Source: Fodinibius sp052060035
GTDB taxonomy: Bacteria > Bacteroidota > Rhodothermia > Balneolales > Balneolaceae
Direction: 5' to 3'
DNA: 64,000 bases
Assembly: GCF_052060035.1 (NCBI RefSeq)
Contig: NZ_JBPOEA010000001.1
Location: forward strand, 310,001-374,000
In this document: positions 62,526 through 64,000 of the stretch, piece after piece
Layout: each line of letters starts with the position of its first letter
Position numbering within the stretch: the stretch's first letter is position 1
Notes under the pieces: model-generated
What the model was told of the DNA's origin: nothing
Database searches by the model: none
The model's input: the letters and a program-made list of their open reading frames with translations, nothing else
Position numbers and translations under genes: made by a program

Positions 62526-63428
62526 CTACGAGATTTTTACACTCCATTGATAGGTTTTTCTCAAGAGGAGATTACTCTCAAAATTTATATAGCGGTCAAG
62601 CATTTTTGCCCAGGGATATCCAATGATGAGAAGTTCGTAGATATACACGTCAAACATGATACTCATTGTCAAATATACGCCAAAGTGCATCATTATGAGA
62701 GCAGTAGCGATATAAGGGCGTGTTTTTTCAAACCAAAAGAGAAATCCAAAGAGTTCAGCCAATAGTCCAAACACAAGGGACATGGTACCAAGAAATCGGT
62801 ATTCCAAGACCCATTCCTGGATAATATTAGGAGTAAATTGTCCTTTAGCTGAAGCTACATCAACACTTCGTTCGGCAATCCAGAGCGAAAGGTGTTCGCC
62901 TGCCGGCCAGGTAAGACCTGTTCCAATTAATTTGCTTATAGCCGCGGAAGTATATCCTAATCCAAAGAAGAAAAAGATAAAACCCATTGTAAATCGGCGG
63001 TACTACAAGGGGTTATTACCGAAGAAAAATAAACCAAGCCCTAATGCTAATAGGCTCATCCCGATAAAATTGGATCCGTGAGATATTTCTCCCAGCGAAA
63101 AGCGTGACACATAGTGCAAATGAAAAAGGGCCAGGGCAATCAGGTAAGAATATTTAGGTAAAATTCTGACAAAGCCCATGATTGCAAATAGGGAGATTAG
63201 AGCAGCATTTATCAATGAGATATTATGCTCAAACATAAAAGAAACATCCACATACTGGGCCATACCCAGTGGGAGTACTACCTCTCCAATTTGTTGAATG
63301 TAAGGACCCCACTGCCAAGCATATTTTAATACAAAAACAATAACGAAAAGCTCAAATACTTTAAAAAAAAGAGCTTCTCCTTTTGTCGGTTCTTTATCAC
63401 TCTTAAATAAATTTTTCCAAAAATTCAC
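62526..63428 (-). pseudogene. HTTM-like membrane protein split by an in-frame amber codon
   Basis: Two open segments lie in the same frame: 63428-63003 (141 residues from GTG) and 62999-62526. Only one codon, TAG at 63005-63003, divides them. Across it the protein reads FFGNNPL-stop-YRRFTMGFIFFFFGLGYT, as one continuous multi-helix protein of about 300 residues. The first part has HYVSRFSLGEISHGSNFIG, the second AAISKLIGTGLTWPAGEHLSLWIAER, both typical of HTTM-like (gamma-carboxylase-related) membrane proteins. The rest is undamaged, so the mutation is recent, an assembly error, or read through. An ATG at 62987 could restart the second part. Gene begins 2 nt after its neighbour. Confidence 0.65.
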
Positions 63429-63430
63429 GC

Positions 63431-63913
63431 CTACTCAACTCTTAGGTTATTATTTAATAGTGTAGTATCTGCAGTAAGATAGATAAATGGTATAAATTCT
63501 ATTTGCGGCTCGTCATCTTTTGTTAAGGATCCCCTTGCCTGATAAACCAATAAATTACTTTCACTCAATTTTTTTCGCAATAATTTCCGCATTCCTGATT
63601 GTTTTTTGTGCGTCCATACTTCAGTCTTGGATATATAATTGGCAATGTCATTGGTGTTAACATTTAATTTATCAAGAGCAACCGTTTTGCCCGGCAAGCC
63701 ATCTTTATCAGTTGTTTTCCAAAGAGAGTCTATCGTTGTTTTGGAAACATCTTGTACAATAGCTCTTTTCCAAGGGGTTCCAGCCTGGGAAAACATAGGA
63801 TAAATACTAAACGGCCAAAATTCTCCAAGGTGGGTGGCCACAAGCAACCCATAAATAATTAATGTGGTTAGAGTTACTTTTACTGATTTTTTGAGGGAAT
63901 TCTTTCTCTCCAA
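63431..63913 (-). CDS. Small membrane-anchored partner of the HTTM-like protein
   Basis: 160 residues. Basic start, one membrane helix (about 12-32), then the motif FWPFSIYPMFSQAGTPW, often found in proteins encoded beside HTTM genes. The remainder is an extracytoplasmic domain of mixed charge. The frame has no ATG at its start; TTG at 63913 is used (a stop lies three codons upstream). Operon with the split HTTM-like gene. Function unknown. Confidence 0.7.
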   Translation of the reverse strand: MERKNSLKKSVKVTLTTLIIYGLLVATHLGEFWPFSIYPMFSQAGTPWKRAIVQDVSKTTIDSLWKTTDKDGLPGKTVALDKLNVNTNDIANYISKTEVWTHKKQSGMRKLLRKKLSESNLLVYQARGSLTKDDEPQIEFIPFIYLTADTTLLNNNLRVE

Positions 63914-63954
63914 AATAAGCTATCGAATAGTTAAAATTTCGCGTTAAATATACG

Positions 63955-63962
63955 TACTTTTG
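63955..63962 (+). promoter_or_regulatory. Candidate -7 element for a gene beyond the right edge
   Basis: TACTTTTG matches TAnnTTTG exactly and is followed by C, as is common in Bacteroidota. No gene is complete in the 38 bp remaining. Confidence 0.4.
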
Positions 63963-64000
63963 CACTTGTAAAAAAACTAACCGTGGCTAATTAGTTCTGA

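Overview
The window looks like a chromosome segment of a Balneolota / Bacteroidota-type bacterium, closest in style to Balneola, Gracilimonas or Fodinibius relatives. The evidence is a 998-residue secreted protein with a type-A type IX secretion (T9SS) C-terminal domain, several matches to the Bacteroidota promoter form (TTTG, about 19-21 bp, TAnnTTTG), lineage-typical small families (DUF3098-, DUF4290- and DUF3467-like), a menaquinone cluster, a class II ribonucleotide reductase and weak ribosome binding sites. No insertion sequence, prophage, CRISPR array or rRNA was seen. Most of the window is ordinary housekeeping DNA.

Layout. 1-5000: the start of a gene leaving the window on the left, a decayed serine-hydrolase gene, a lipoprotein-type methyltransferase, a Na/Pi cotransporter and a matrixin-like metalloprotease lipoprotein flanked by two related copies of the leuS leader. 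4.9-15.2 kb: leuS, then a leftward set with a GH3-family enzyme, citrate synthase, mazG, a secreted protein of the family often mislabelled asparagine synthetase B, a TPR protein and maf. 15.4-23.1 kb: a DUF3098-like protein, a DUF92 protein, a dicarboxylate/amino-acid symporter, a TPR protein, the large T9SS cargo and an aldo/keto reductase. 23.2-33.4 kb, leftward: acyl-ACP thioesterase, two tandem RND pump subunits with their adaptor, and an exported amidase.

33.5-43.7 kb is a vitamin B12 block. One cobalamin riboswitch precedes btuF-btuC-btuD, a second precedes a btuB-type TonB-dependent receptor, and the next gene is nrdJ, the B12-dependent ribonucleotide reductase. Three DnaA-box-like 9-mers lie just upstream of the nrdJ promoter. 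Uptake of the cofactor, its sensing, and a major cofactor-using enzyme therefore sit side by side.

43.7-48.6 kb holds menF-menD-menH-menB, leftward and overlapping. After a divergent region with a perfect LacI-type palindrome come a GNAT acetyltransferase and a DUF4290-like protein. 49.9-58.3 kb is one long rightward array: a cystathionine beta-synthase-like enzyme, DUF3467, an M23 peptidase, bactofilin, two small AtpI/AtpZ-like membrane proteins, atpB-E-F-H-A-G (no atpD or atpC) and tRNA-Ser(UGA).

58.3-64 kb holds envelope genes: a TolC-family protein, an MlaC-like protein, a glycosyltransferase, a flippase-like membrane protein whose reading frame has no normal start codon, and an HTTM-like pair in which one gene is split by an in-frame amber codon. 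These three damaged or unconventional frames (with the serine hydrolase at the left end) are the most unusual sequence-level observations.
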